DNA of 64,000 nt. Source: Cepaea nemoralis (lineage: Eukaryota; Mollusca; Gastropoda; Stylommatophora; Helicidae). A program made the position numbers and the translations under genes. Of the stretch, positions 33,403 through 45,431 are shown piece by piece (position 1 is the first letter of the stretch; each line of letters begins with the position of its first letter). Under the pieces are notes generated by a model. That model worked only from the letters and a program-made list of their open reading frames with translations, made no database searches and was not told where the DNA came from. The stretch lies in assembly GCA_014155875.1 (NCBI GenBank), contig JACEFZ010004174.1, forward strand, positions 522,501 through 586,500, read 5' to 3'.

Positions 33403-33799
33403 CGTAGTTTGAAGTATGTAAACATCGATTACACGATGCTACATATGTGTTGTTGTTGTTGTTGTTGTAGTTGTTGTTGTTACTGTTATTGATTTTGTTC
33501 ATGTTGCTGTTGATGTTGTTATTGTCCTTCTTCTTGTTATTCTTTTTCTTTTCTTAATCTCCTTCTGCTTTTTTTGTGTTCTTCTTGCTGTTTTTGTTCT
33601 TCTGTTTCTTCTTTTCTTGTTCTTCTTCTTTTTCTTGTCCTTTTGTATTTATTTTTATGAATTGTGTCGGTATTCCTTTTCTTGTCCTTCGTGCTGTTCT
33701 TGAAGTTGTTCTTCTTCGTCAGTTGCTGTTGCTGTTGCTGACCCATTCTTGCAGCATAGATTCTGAACTACTTCATGTCAAGTTATGAGCTCCCCCATT

Positions 33800-33822
33800 C
33801 TCTCTCATCTCTCTCTCATCTC

Positions 33823-33877
<55 letters not shown>

Positions 33878-33901
33878 GTCTCTCTCTTTCTCTTTATCTC
33901 T

Positions 33902-33946
<45 letters not shown>
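33800..33946. repeat. (TC)n microsatellite, unit B
   Basis: Counterpart of 30290-30437. Confidence 0.95.
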
Positions 33947-33948
<2 letters not shown>

Positions 33949-34638
33949 CTCATGTAGCACATTCCATCGCTTTCCCATATTACTCATCATTACGTCTGAT
34001 TTCAGTCTCTGTGAGCTCAGCGAATGTGTCTATGTTTGTATTTTACTTTAGGTCTGCTCATTTTTCTGTCTTTTGTTTCGTAGAAATCAGAATGAGGACT
34101 TATAGCTGTGCTTGCTTATTTAACTTCTTTGTTTCTAATCTCTTGCAAACATAGTGAGTTATGTACATTTATGTGACCAACATTGTCTCCGAGTAAATGC
34201 TATTAATTTTTATGCTGATGCTAAATCCAAATTTAAGTAACATGTCCATTTCTACTTCTGAGATTAGTTTCTTATGCTAAATTGAACATAAAGTAATAAC
34301 TCTTCATTCATTATTCTTTGTCTTACATTAGTTTGCTTTACTATATCCAAATTTAAGTATTCGTTTCATTTCTTCTGCTGAAATTAATTTGCTATACTAT
34401 GTCCAACCCTTTCGTTAACTTTCGCGTTTCATCTTGTTCTGTTAATATTAGTTTAATATGCTATGTCCCTCTTTAACTATGTAATGCCAGGCCAAGTACC
34501 CATCAAGACGCATAAATGTTAAGTTTACAATATGAAATAATTCCGCACATTCCTGTGACTAAATTGTCTACTGAGAAATATGCTTATTTTCATTAAGATC
34601 ACATATCCAGCTTTAATTAATTGATTCAATTAGTCAGT

Positions 34639-34798
34639 TGCATATCATGTACAGGATGTAGCAGTCAACCCCAGAATTTATTTGCCGTTCGTGATTCCTG
34701 AGCAAGTTTACGTTCAGTAGCTTGCCATTGCTTTCTGAACGACAAGGCGGACTGCTGCCAAATCGAATTGATTCACTGGCGAAGGATAATATATCGCC
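34639..34798 (-). mobile_element. SINE family 1, partial (unit B)
   Basis: Same sequence as the copy at 31131-31290, duplicated with the segment. Confidence 0.8.
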
Positions 34799-35547
34799 AG
34801 GTGTGAACTCGCGTGTGAACAGAAGGACGATATATCGCTATACTAGAGTCATTGAGTTGTTTGTTTTGAATCGTGGAATCTTCCGCAATTTCAATGCTCA
34901 GTGAACGGCAATCAACATTATAATACTTGTTCATTTCATTGTGTGCCATGTTTGTTCCAGACCAACTTTTTGTTTGTCACTGAATCAGTGAAGCAGTCCA
35001 TATAATGCTTGCTTACCTTGTAGTAAGGTTAGTCAAAGGTCACCGAGCCTTGTCACAAAACTTGATGCGTATCCGCTATATGGTGCTAACCCCCATATTT
35101 GTATAGCCCAATCAACATTCGATGGATAATGTTGTCAATGTCACATCTGCCATTTTTACTTCCAAATAATGTTCTGGTACCTATTTTAGGCTTGGGAGAC
35201 CAGGAAGCCCATGTAATTTTTAAAAGTTCGCTACAATACAAATCCTGAACGCGACTGGCAGATGTGTCATTGGGCCCTTGATTTACTTTTTACCAATGAA
35301 ATGATGTTATCGAGATTAAGGTGATAATTAACCCCACTGTAGTTTTACAAAGTAGATGAATGTAAAATGTAAACGAAGCCATTAATATATTGACAGTAAA
35401 GTATAGACTTTAATTACAGTGAAATTATTATTGATGAGCCGACACGACGACTTTCAGCCGCACGAATACACATTGATCACAGATACAGGCTGATAACAGG
35501 AGAATCGTGGATGACTCAGGCAGAGGACACAATTAGATACGTTTGTA

Positions 35548-35913
35548 TGAGTGAGAACAATGAGAGTGGAGAGCTGTGGGGTCGGAATTCCAGAGGACTT
35601 GTGCAGGGTCATAACCACAATGGACAAGGAATGCAGGGATTGACCAGTAGACGGCGATGTATGGGGGACTCAACAAATGATGCATGATAATTCGCGCCCA
35701 GGGTACGGAATTATCTACAACGATGGCTCTGTACTAACATAAGTTCACAGCGAAGGTTGAGGACGATGTTTAGTGTAGGAGAGCATGGCATTTGATACCA
35801 CGACATCTAGTGGGAGAATGGAGGTGGATGAACTCACCGCGGCGTTCCCCTAGCGGGAGGACAAATAACACACCTATTTTGAGAGTAAAGAACTAACAGA
35901 GCATGCTGAGAAG
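35548..35913 (+). mobile_element. I-like LINE fragment (unit B)
   Basis: Counterpart of 32040-32405, carrying the same IIYNDGSVLT block. Confidence 0.75.
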
Positions 35914-36157
35914 GGTTAGGGCAGGCATACTTCGAGCAGAGTGACAAGATGTAATTCAAAAATCAAGACTGAGAGTATCCGTTTAAAACACGTAATCACA
36001 GGTATTGCTAAAATGTGGAGCATCTGGCATCCCCACGGTAATTCCATAATTAATACAAATGCTAGCTGTTTGCATAAAACTGACCGCAACAGCCTAACTG
36101 CAAACGCCTTACTATATTTGAGAAATCGTTTATTGTTGTCGAATACAATATACAATA

Positions 36158-37080
36158 TATTTGAATTTAACCTTAATCAAAATCCGACACCCCAGCACTC
36201 GGAACACTTGGATAGTGTCCAGTCCTTATTTTCACCAATCAGTGAAGAGTGTCATTACTAATGGTACCAGCTGCAGTATGATTAAGTATCCATATGGTCT
36301 TTCCTCTGAGTATTTGTGTTTGCTAGATTCTTTGGTCACTCTCTGTCAGACTATTCTCTCCAAGATGAGATGATTTATGTGTTAATCCACACTATTCTCG
36401 TGATCCAGCAGACTCAGCCAATTGTACCAGCTGCAGTATGATTAAGTATCCATATGGTCTTTGCTCTGAGTATTTGGGTTTGCTAGATTCTTTGGCCACT
36501 CTCTGTCACCCTATTCTCTCCAAGACAAGATGATTTATGTGTTAATCCACACTATTGTCGTGATCCAGCAGACTCATCCAATCTGTCCCCCTCCTCGTTG
36601 TCTAGCACACCAGCACGTCCTGGGAAAATATCCAATGGATACTCCATATATTGAATATTTTTAAATTGAAATATGCTGCTCTGCGTAAAGCATGTCCGTC
36701 TTCACCCTTCTCATCATGCTCTGTTAATCGTTACAATCACGAAAGATGTGCTTTTTGTCCTCCAGCAAGCGGATCGCTGCAGTAAATGCCTCCACCTCCA
36801 TTCTCAGACTAGATGTCGAGGTATCATACGTCATACTCTTCAGCACTATACACTATCCCTTTACCTACGATGTGAGCTTCTTGACACTTCTTTTGGCTTC
36901 TTGCTCAGAGGCACTGGTGTTGATGACTACATTACCTTGGCGCGAATTATCATGCATCAATTGTTGAATCTCCCATTCAGCGCCATCTACTTGCCAGTGA
37001 TTGCATTCCCTGTCCATTGTGATTGTGACCCTTCACAAGTTTGAATTGTCCTCTGGAATTCTGACCAAGTTCTCTCCTCT
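36158..37080 (-). mobile_element. I-like LINE 3' fragment (unit B, extending past the duplication)
   Basis: This includes the counterpart of 32650-33402 and extends a further 170 bp upstream in the LINE (the VVINTSASEQ block, equivalent to VIYTDGS). It shows what unit A lost at the junction. Confidence 0.78.
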
Positions 37081-37263
37081 CCCAATGGTCTCAAGCAAAT
37101 GTTTTTGTCGACTAATTGCTAACGCCTCCGGCGCGAGACGGTTTTATGCAAATAGAAAGAGGTTGTGCTAAAATGTGCAATTACCGTGGGGATAACTAAT
37201 GGGCCACATTCGAACAATACCTGTGACTATGTGTTTTAACTGTTTCGGCTAGAGTTTAAAGGT

Positions 37264-37510
37264 TAGCAGCATATCCTTTACAGGACGTCGCAGTCAACCC
37301 CCTGCATTGTTTGGTTGTTAGTGATATCTTGGCAAGTTTACATTCAGTAGTTTGCCGTTGCTTTCTAAAAGACCGGCACACATACAATTTTATAAAAAGA
37401 ACCCAATGCAAAGCGGTATGCTGCCAAATCGCCAGCAGCTGTGTTTCCAACTCGGTAGGCGTGATTACAAACTGCGTCTGTAACCTCCTCGAATCAGAGC
37501 CGGCCCAACT
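37264..37510 (-). mobile_element. SINE family 1
   Basis: The minus strand has GCAACGGCAAACTACTGAAT, AACTTGCCAAGATATC, GGGGTTGACTGCGACGTCCT and GTAAAGGATATGCTGC, with a degraded head. Confidence 0.8.
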
Positions 37511-37661
37511 AGATTTTGATTACATTTAATGACTACATATGACATATTTCTCTGCAGTAAGCACCTGAGGAGATCCAGCCAAATATACCAGGCAATATAT
37601 AATGCAATCTATTGTTTGTCTCTTCTGTGTATAAATTAGCTAAGGTAATACATTGTTTTGA

Positions 37662-37738
37662 ACAACAACAACAACAACACCTGCAACAGCAATAACAACA
37701 ACATCTTCAACAATAACAACAACAACAACAACAACACA
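37662..37738. repeat. (CAA)n microsatellite
   Basis: Two CAA-rich stretches (37662-37680 and 37715-37736) joined by imperfect units. Confidence 0.85.
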
Positions 37739-37929
37739 TGCGTAGCACAGTGTAATTGATGTAAACAGTTTAACAACAATTTCACAGAAACAACAGTTTA
37801 CTAATACAATTAGCCTGTAAATGTTCGGCCATAATGGACGCATGTGAACACTTGGTCATTTTCACCATAACGTACCATCTTACATCTCTTAAATCATTTT
37901 CTCCTTTGTCTTTATTCCATTTCTGATAT

Positions 37930-38700
37930 TTTCCTCCATGCACACGTTCAGACTTGTCCTATCCATCTAAGTCTACGAAGACTGAGCATGGAATAAACTG
38001 TCACACAACCTGATCTTTCCAATACTTCAGTATTTGTGATTTTGTCTTGCCACTTAATACCAAGTATTCTTCGCAGACACCGCATATGAAAGCTGTTTAA
38101 ACATTTCTCTTGGCGTGAGTAAGTTGTCCAGGTTTCACTGCCATAAAGAAGAGTACTAAGGACACAGGCTTGATAGACAAGGACTTTTGTTTTGGCAGTA
38201 AGCTTCCTGTTCTCCCAGACTCTTTTTCTTATCCTGTTCATTGTTGTTGCTGCATTACCAATCATGATGTTGATTTCCTGATCTAGGGATAATTTGCTAT
38301 TTACCACTGATCCTAGATATGTAGAATGGTCTACTATCTCTAGTTCGGAGCAGTCAATAAAGATTGATGGTACCTCATGTGCACCTTGTGACATAATCTG
38401 TGTCTTCGTTGTGCTAATTGGTAAGACAGATTCAGAGCATGCATTTTAGAATGCAGATAGTAGACGTTGTAGTTCTTCCTCAGAGTGGGTCTAATGGCTG
38501 CATCATCAGCAAACGGCATCTCTCCGATGATTACTCTTCTAATTTTGGTTTTGGCCTTCAATCTCCGAGCATTGTAGAGGCCGCCATCTGAGCGTGAATA
38601 AATGTATATACCACCATCCTGATCACTAAAGGCATATTTCACTTGAAGTAAAAAGTATATTCCAAAGGGGTGGGAGCCAGTACACAACCTTGCTTACCTG
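37930..38700 (-). mobile_element. RTE-type LINE fragment, second subfamily
   Basis: The minus strand carries IIGEMPFADDAAI (catalytic FADD) and, after a frameshift, TQIMSQGAHEVPSIFID, STYLGSVV, LLYGSETWTTYSRQEK and RCLRRILGIKWQDKITNTEV. This RT type (RLKAKTKIRRVIIGEM before FADD) differs from the 11550 family. It is truncated at both ends and frameshifted. Confidence 0.85.
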
Positions 38701-39760
38701 CATTATGTTAGACAACAGTTTAATCATACAAATGTTGCACTATATTAGACAATAATTTAATCATACAAATGTTGCACTATATTAGACAATAATTTAATCA
38801 TACAAATGTTGCACTATATTAGACAATAATTTAATCATACAAATGTTGCACTATATTAGACAATAATTTAATCATACAAATGTTGCACTATATTAGACAA
38901 TAATTTAATCATACAAATGTTGCACTATATTAGACAACAGTTTAATCATACAAATGTTGCACTATATTAGACAATAATTTAATCATACAAATGTTACAAT
39001 ATATTAGACAACAGTTTAATCATGCAATTATTGCACTATGTTAGACAATAATTTAATCACACTTATGTTGCAGAATGTTAGAAAATAATTTATCCACACA
39101 AATGTTGCACTATGTTAGACAATAATGTAATCATACAACTGTTGCAATATATTAGACAACAGCATTTGATTAATCAAGATTTGTTTAATCATACAAATGT
39201 TGCACTAAGATAGACAAACATTTATTCATACAAATGTTGCACTATGTTAGACAACAGTTTAATCATACAAATGTTGCACTAAGATAGACAAACATTTATT
39301 CATACAAATGCTGCACTATGTTAGACAACAGTTTAATCATACAAATGTTGCACTATGATTGACAAACATTTAATCACACAAATGTTGCACTATGTTAGAC
39401 AACAGTTTAATCATACAAATGTTGCACTATGATTGACAAACATTTAATCACACAAATGTTGCACTACATTAGAAAAACATTTAATCATACAAAAGTTGCA
39501 CTATGTTAGACAACAGTTTAATCAAAAGCATGTTGCAGTATGTTAGACAATAATTTAATCATACAAATGTTGCACTATGTTAGACAATAATTTAATCATA
39601 CAAATTTTGCACTATATTAAACAATAATTTAATCATACACATGTTGGAGTATATTAAACAACAGTTTAATCATACAAGTGTTGCCCTTTACGAGACGGTA
39701 GTTTAATAATACAAATATCCTCCTAAGTGAGACATCAATTTAATAATAGAAATGTTTACG
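38698..39760. repeat. 37-bp satellite, about 29 units
   Basis: The unit GTTGCACTATATTAGACAAT plus AATTTAATCATACAAAT is nearly perfect at 38720-38940 and diverges rightward (TAGACAACAG and TTGACAAACA variants). It is AT-rich and stop-filled. Confidence 0.95.
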
Positions 39761-39884
39761 AGAAAACAGTTTCCATCCAAATGAACACTTTCTATTATTT
39801 TTCTCATTTGTCTTTTCTATTCTTCAAAGGCCATTTTTGATATATTTTGCACGCAAATATACAAAACTGTTCTCAGAAATACAT

Positions 39885-40160
39885 CACATTTGAAATGACG
39901 TATGATGTAATTGAAATGTAGTGTGATATATTTGAAATGGCGCGGTATATATAAATATGAAATGACGTGTGATATATTTGAAATGACATGTGATATAGTT
40001 GAAATGCTGCGTGATATATTTGAAATGATGTATTATTATAATTAAAATGAGGTGTTATATATTTGAAATTACATGTGATATATTTTAAGTGCCGTATGAT
40101 ATATTTGAAATGACGTGTGATATAATTAACATGACGTATTATATATTTGAAATGAGACAT
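39885..40160. repeat. 21-bp minisatellite
   Basis: GAAATGACGTGTGATATATTT-like units recur about 13 times. With a 7-codon period, the minus frame reads HFKYI(I/T) repeatedly; it is not a gene. Confidence 0.85.
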
Positions 40161-40870
40161 TAAAACACCTGCCAGAGGACACAAAACACAAAACCCTAGA
40201 ATAATGAAGATCAAGTTAAGCTAATATTATTTAAAAGGAAAGAAACGCGAACAGTTAACAGAAATATTGGAGCAGATATCATACTATATCTTTCTTGATC
40301 TAAACAATGACTAACACTGCTCATGTAACATGGTTAACTACAAACACAAATCGAAATTTAAAGCGACTTTCTGACAAAATAAAACTTGTATAATGTGTAG
40401 TCCTGGGCAAGCAAATATCACACAGGCTTGCGTTGAGTCTCGTAACACGCGTGATGTATTGATGTATTCTACAATGCAGTATAGATACAAAATGTGGGGG
40501 TGGGGGTGTTGCGGAGGTGGTGGGGGGGGGGGGGGGGTGTAGAAACCCTTGATTGGAAAAAATGAAGCATAAATTTGAGGAGTTTAGAACATGGGTATTC
40601 ACAATGCGGTCTTAGTCTTGGATGGTACAATGGAACATCAAGAAGTATAGGACAACTGAAACTAAAGAGGCGCTGCTGAATTAAAATGAGGAAAATAAGA
40701 TGCAATGACTTTGTCTAACAACATGACAAGCTACTGAGAACCATAATGGAGGGAAGAATGAAGGGGAAGTGGACGTCACACATAGAAACGAACATCTAGC
40801 ATCGTGTGATCAGCACTCACTGAACATGACGAGAAGTTGAAGACAGGCATGTTTCGTATAGAGTGGCATT
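40161..40870. other. Interval without recognised genes; G/T-rich tract
   Basis: A G-rich tract at 40497-40541 includes about 17 consecutive G. No motif-bearing ORF was found. Confidence 0.45.
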
Positions 40871-40874
40871 TTTC

Positions 40875-41108
40875 CCCCATACCCTTTTACAGACATCGCT
40901 GTCAACACGAGCATTTGACTGCTGTTGTTGATGTCTTGGCAAGTTTACGTTCAGTAGTTTGCCATTGCTTTCTGAACGACCGACTCCCATAACAATACGT
41001 TAAAACCCAGTGAAACGTTGTCTGCTGCCGAATCGCGCACAGCTGTGTTTCGAACGCGGGTAAGAGTGATTACGAACCGCGTCCATAACACCCTCGTTAC
41101 GGAGAAAG
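40875..41108 (-). mobile_element. SINE family 1
   Basis: The minus strand has ACGCGGTTCGTAATCACTCT, GCGTTCGAAACACAGC (box B), CGTTCAGAAAGCAATGGCAA with ACTACTGAACG, CTTGCCAAGACATC and TTGACAGCGATGTCTGTAAA. Confidence 0.82.
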
Positions 41109-41149
41109 GCGTAGAGGGGCATGCTTCATTTAAAAACATCAAAAATAGA

Positions 41150-41330
41150 GAACATCCGTTGGATTTCCCCCTCCCTCCCTTTTCATTTCTATCAGGACAT
41201 GTTGGGGTGGTGAGAAACATGCAGGCGGAAATACTTCCGGATTCAGAAGCACAGGATGGGGGTTTGGTGGACGATGAGGCAAATGAAGTCAGGACTCTAT
41301 TTAATGATGGGATTACTGTGGACGATGAGC
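41150..41330 (+). mobile_element. I-like LINE fragment, RNase H C-terminal block
   Basis: The plus frame reads SFLSGHVGVVRNMQAEILPD then GGLVDDEANEVRTLFNDGI, matching FSPGHAGVLGNEQADRLA and GGVLIHDKADVVAALWEHV of the copy at 18711. The last block leads without a break into the tandem array. The element resumes at 44166. Confidence 0.8.
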
Positions 41331-43400
41331 TGATATAGTCAGGGCTCTATGGAATGATGTAATTGCTGTGGACGATGAGGTGATGTAGTCAGGGCTCTAT
41401 GGGATGTAGTGATTACTGTGGACGATGAGCTGATGTAGTCAGGGCTCTATGGGATGTAGTGATTGCTGTGGACGATGAGCTGATGTAGTCAGGGCTCTAT
41501 GGGATGTAGTGATTGCTGTGGACGATGAGCTGATGTAGTCAGGGCTCTATGGGATGTAGTGATTGCTGTGGACGATGAGCTGATGTAGTCAGGGCTCTAT
41601 GGGATGTAGTGATTGCTGTGGACGATGAGCTGATGTAGACAGGCTCTATGGAATGATGTAATTGCTGTGGACGATGAGCTGATGTAGTCAGGGCTCTATG
41701 GAATGATGTAATTGCTGTGGACGATGAGCTGATGTAGTCAGGGCTCTATGGAATGATGTAATTGCTGTGGACGATGGGCTGATGTAGTCAGGGCTCTATG
41801 GAATGATGTAATTGCTGTAGATGATGAGCTGATGTGGTCAGGGCTCTATGGGATGATGTAATTGCTGTGGACGATGAGCTGATGTAGTCAGGGCTCTATG
41901 GAATGATGCAATTGCTGTGGACGATGAGGTGATGTAGTCACAGCTCTATGGAATGATGTAATTGCTGTGGACGATGAGCTGATGTAGTCAGGGCTCTATG
42001 GAATGATGTAATTGCTGTGGACGATGAGCTGATATAGTCAGGGCTCTATGGAATGATGCAATTGCTGTGGACGATGAGGTGATGTAGTCAGGGCTCTATG
42101 GATTGATGTAATTACTGTGGACGATGAGCTGATGTAGTCAGGGCTCTATGGGATGTAGTGATTACTGTGGACGATGAGCTGATGTAGTCAGGGCTCTATG
42201 GAATGATGTAATTGCTGTGGACGATGAGCTGATGTAGTCAGGGCTCTATGGAATGATGTAATTGCTGTGGACGATGAGCTGATGTAGTCAGGGCTCTATG
42301 GAATGATGTAATTGCTGTGGACGATGAGCTGATGTAGTCAGGGCTCTATGGAATGATGTAATTGCTGTGGACGAGGAGCTGATGTATTCAGGGCTCTATG
42401 GAATGATGTGATTGCTGTGGACGATGAACTGATGTAGACAGGGCTCTATGGAATGATGTGATTGCTGTGGACGATGAGCTGATGTAGACAGGGCTCTATG
42501 GAATGATGTAATTGCTGTGGACGATGAGCTGATGTAGACAGGCTCTATGGGATGATGTAATTGCTGTGGACGATGGGCTGATGTAGTCAGGGCTCTATGG
42601 AATGATGTAATTGCTGTGGACGAGGAGCTGATGTATTCAGGGCTCTATGGAATCATGTCATTGCTGTGGACAATGAGCTGATGTGGTCAGGGCTCTATGG
42701 AATCATGTCATTGCTGTGGACGATGAGCTGATGTAGACAGGCTCTATGGAATGATGTGATTGCTGTGGACGATGAACTGATGTAGACAGGGCTCTATGGA
42801 ATGATGTGATTGCTGTGGACGATGAGCTGATGTAGACAGGCTCTATGGGATGATGTAATTGCTGTGGACGATGGGCTGATGTAGTCAGGGCTCTATGGAA
42901 TGATGTAATTGCTGTGGACGAGGAGCTGATGTATTCAGGGCTCTATGGAATCATGTCATTGCTGTGGACAATGAGCTGATGTGGTCAGGGCTCTATGGGA
43001 TGATTTAATTGCTGTGGACGAGGAGCTGATGTATTCAGGGCTCTATGGAATCATGTCATTGCTGTGGACAATGAGCTGATGTAGTCAGGGCTCTATGGAA
43101 TGATGTAATTGCTGTGGACAATGAGATGATGTAGTCAGGGCTCTATGGAATGATGTAATTGCTGTGGACGAGGAGCTGATGTATTCAGGGCTCTATGGGA
43201 TGATGTAATTGCTGTGGACGATGAGCTGATGTAGACAGGCTCTATGGGATGATGTAATTGCTGTGGACAATGAGCTGATGTATTCCGGGCTCTATGGAAT
43301 GATGTAATTGCTGTGGACGATGAGCTAATGTAGACAGGGCTCTATGGAATGATGTAATTGCTGTGGACAATGAGATGATGTAGTCAGGGCTCTCTGGGAC
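41265..43400. repeat. 50-bp satellite derived from LINE coding sequence
   Basis: About 43 units of GATGTAGTCAGGGCTCTATG plus GAATGATGTAATTGCTGTGG plus ACGATGAGCT (49-50 bp). The array aligns to the 51-bp unit to its right with a single 1-bp deletion. Higher-order runs are visible, such as identical GGGATGTAGTGATTGCTGTG units at 41450-41630 and repeated multi-unit blocks near 42420-43000. Confidence 0.93.
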
Positions 43401-44165
43401 GATGTGATTACTGTGGACGTAGAGGCAGATGTGGTAAATGCTGTATGGGACGATGTGATTATTGTGCACGTTCAGGCATGTGTGGTAAATGCTGTATGGG
43501 ACGATGCGATTATTGTGAACGTTGAGGCAGATGTGGTCAGGGCTCTGTGGGATGATGTGATTACTATGGACGATGAGCTGATGTAGTCAGGGCTCTATGT
43601 GACTATGTGATTACTCTGGACGTTGAGGCAGATGTGGTAAATGCTGTATGGTACAATGTGATTACTCTGGACAATGAGGCAGATGTGATAAATGCTGTAT
43701 GGGACGATGCGATTACTCTGGACGGTGAGGCAGATGTGGTAAATGATGTATGGGACGATGTGATTACTCTGGACGATGAGGCAGATGTGGTAAATGCTGT
43801 ATGGGACGATGTGATTACTCTGGACAATGAGGCAGATGTGGTAAATGCTGTATGGGACGATGTGATTACTCTGGACTTTGAGGCAGATGTGGTAAATGCT
43901 GTATGGGACGATGTGATTACTCTGGACAATGAGGCAGATGTGGTAAATGCTGTATAGGACTATGTGATTACTCTGGACGTTGAGGCAAATGTGGTAAATG
44001 CTGTATGGGACCATGCGATTACTCTGGACAATGAGGCAGATGTGGTAAATGCTGTATGGGACGATGTGATTATGTGGACGTTGGGGAAGATGTGGTAAAT
44101 GCTGTATGGGACGATGTTATTATGTGGACGTTGGGGAAGATGTGGTCAAAGCTCTGTGGGATGAT
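43400..44165. repeat. 51-bp satellite, still in reading frame
   Basis: About 15 units of 51 bp. From 43607 to 43957 the plus frame stays open with a 17-residue repeat whose consensus is VITLDNEADVVNAVWDD. This resembles GVLIHDKADVVAALWEH in the I-like LINE. It is read as the less altered part of the array. Confidence 0.92.
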
Positions 44166-44400
44166 GTGATTACTATGGACGAACAGATAAATCATTGTCA
44201 CCTGGAGAGAATGGTGAGAGAGAATGTGATCAGAGGATCTGGCTAACACTCACAGGAAAGGTCAGACAGACATATCAGGCTTTAGACGATACAATTATTA
44301 TTGGGACTCTTCGCTGGTTGATGAGAACGGAGCACAAACAAGAATGTCCCAAATGCTGGGAAGGTGGTTCTCAACACAAAGCAGTCCAGTCTTAGTTACA
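44166..44400 (+). mobile_element. I-like LINE 3' end, right of the satellite
   Basis: The plus strand, with shifts, gives HCHLERMVRENVIRGSG, QERSDRHI, then TLRWLMR and EHKQECPKCWEGGS, matching LARMRQRGVTKGSG, GKARRTYN and TLRWLMRMGTEHLWECPECC at 18711-18960. It completes the LINE whose left half is at 41150. Confidence 0.78.
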
Positions 44401-44435
44401 TTGATTTATCAAGCATCTGTACACATATGTACACA

Positions 44436-45431
44436 TCAAGTGACAGTTTCAAGATGGCGCACAGTCCGGCAAGATTTTGTTACCCGAATCTTCAAGCAGC
44501 ACTGGTTAAGGACATGTCTGAAGTCTCTGTCTTGAAGAGAATAAGTTATAAAGTTGGATCCAAACTGAGCGTGGGAGATCAGAGAAACAAAGTTAGCAAT
44601 ATTCGTATCATAAAATGTCAGATTTATATTGCGATTATACACGTACAAATTCATGATTACATACGGCGACATGAGCAAAAAGTACACTCCGAACACAATT
44701 ATCAGCATTCGAATTTGTCTCCAGGTAAAATTAACATTCGAAATCATGAGATTGGCGTCCTGTGTTGAGTTTCCTGAGTTGATTACTACCGTCTTCTTGA
44801 TATCCTTCACTTGATTTCTGGCGATTACGGCAATATGGCCGTAGATAACGAACATACATGTACTTAAAGTAAAATGAATTGATGATAAAATAAGACAATA
44901 GTAAATCTTTACATAGCGATCATACGTGATACGAGTACAAGTGCCAAAAACTAAGCGTACACCGGCTATCAAGGCTATAGTCCAGGAGAGAATAATCCCG
45001 CAAGACGTTGATTTGTAGGTCACCAGTCTTTGATGTAAAAATGGTCGAGCTATATACAGCCAGCGTTCACAAGCAATCAGGAAGTGACTGTTAAGACTAC
45101 ATAACTTTGAGAAGGTAACAACGTATAAAAACACGCAGCTGACAGATCGGCGCAGCAGACAGGTGTAAGTTGAAATCATCCACAATATCAAGTTCACGTC
45201 AATAGTTACGGCCAGAATCAGATTGCAGGAAGCCAATGAGGCTATGAACATATTTGCTAATGTATGCAACCGTTTGCACCTGGCAACAGCCACGATAATG
45301 ATGATATTTAAGAAAACTGAGACCACATTCATAGAAAACTCTGTAATTACAATGACCGCTGATGTTACTGATGGAGATGTTCTGTTGACCATACAGCCAG
45401 ACGTTGTATTCTCTGCAGAGTACGTCATCAT
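44436..45431 (-). CDS. Intronless class A GPCR, paralog of 53413
   Basis: A 331-residue seven-transmembrane receptor with a clear ATG start. The N-terminus has NTT and NRT glycosylation sites. TM1 is about 24-50, TM2 58-82, TM3 96-121 followed by CERWLYIARPFLHQR (ERW 122-124), TM4 143-164, TM5 177-202 ending VIYGHIAVIARNQ, TM6 241-264 (VFGVYFLLMSPYVIMN) and TM7 280-300 (SNFITYSLQDRDFRHVL). A Cys before TM3 and one in loop 2 (FGTCTRI) could form the usual disulfide. It starts 36 bp from the end of an I-like LINE fragment, so its 3' flank is transposon sequence. The ligand is unknown. Confidence 0.87.
   Translation of the reverse strand: MMTYSAENTTSGCMVNRTSPSVTSAVIVITEFSMNVVSVFLNIIIIVAVARCKRLHTLANMFIASLASCNLILAVTIDVNLILWMISTYTCLLRRSVSCVFLYVVTFSKLCSLNSHFLIACERWLYIARPFLHQRLVTYKSTSCGIILSWTIALIAGVRLVFGTCTRITYDRYVKIYYCLILSSIHFTLSTCMFVIYGHIAVIARNQVKDIKKTVVINSGNSTQDANLMISNVNFTWRQIRMLIIVFGVYFLLMSPYVIMNLYVYNRNINLTFYDTNIANFVSLISHAQFGSNFITYSLQDRDFRHVLNQCCLKIRVTKSCRTVRHLETVT

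Larger units (their letters stand above)
33403..36906. repeat. Direct segmental duplication, unit B
   Basis: Near-identical repeat of 29890-33402; scattered single-base differences are visible (for example near 35540, 35610, 36063 and 36293). It ends within the LINE at TTCTTGCTC, where unit A joins unit B and unit B continues into unique LINE sequence (AGAGGCACTGG). Confidence 0.95.

Noticed and set aside
38698..39760. Regular repeats considered as a CRISPR array
   Set aside because: There are no unique spacers between units, the genome is animal, and no cas-like genes are nearby. It is a contiguous tandem satellite, as are the other arrays.
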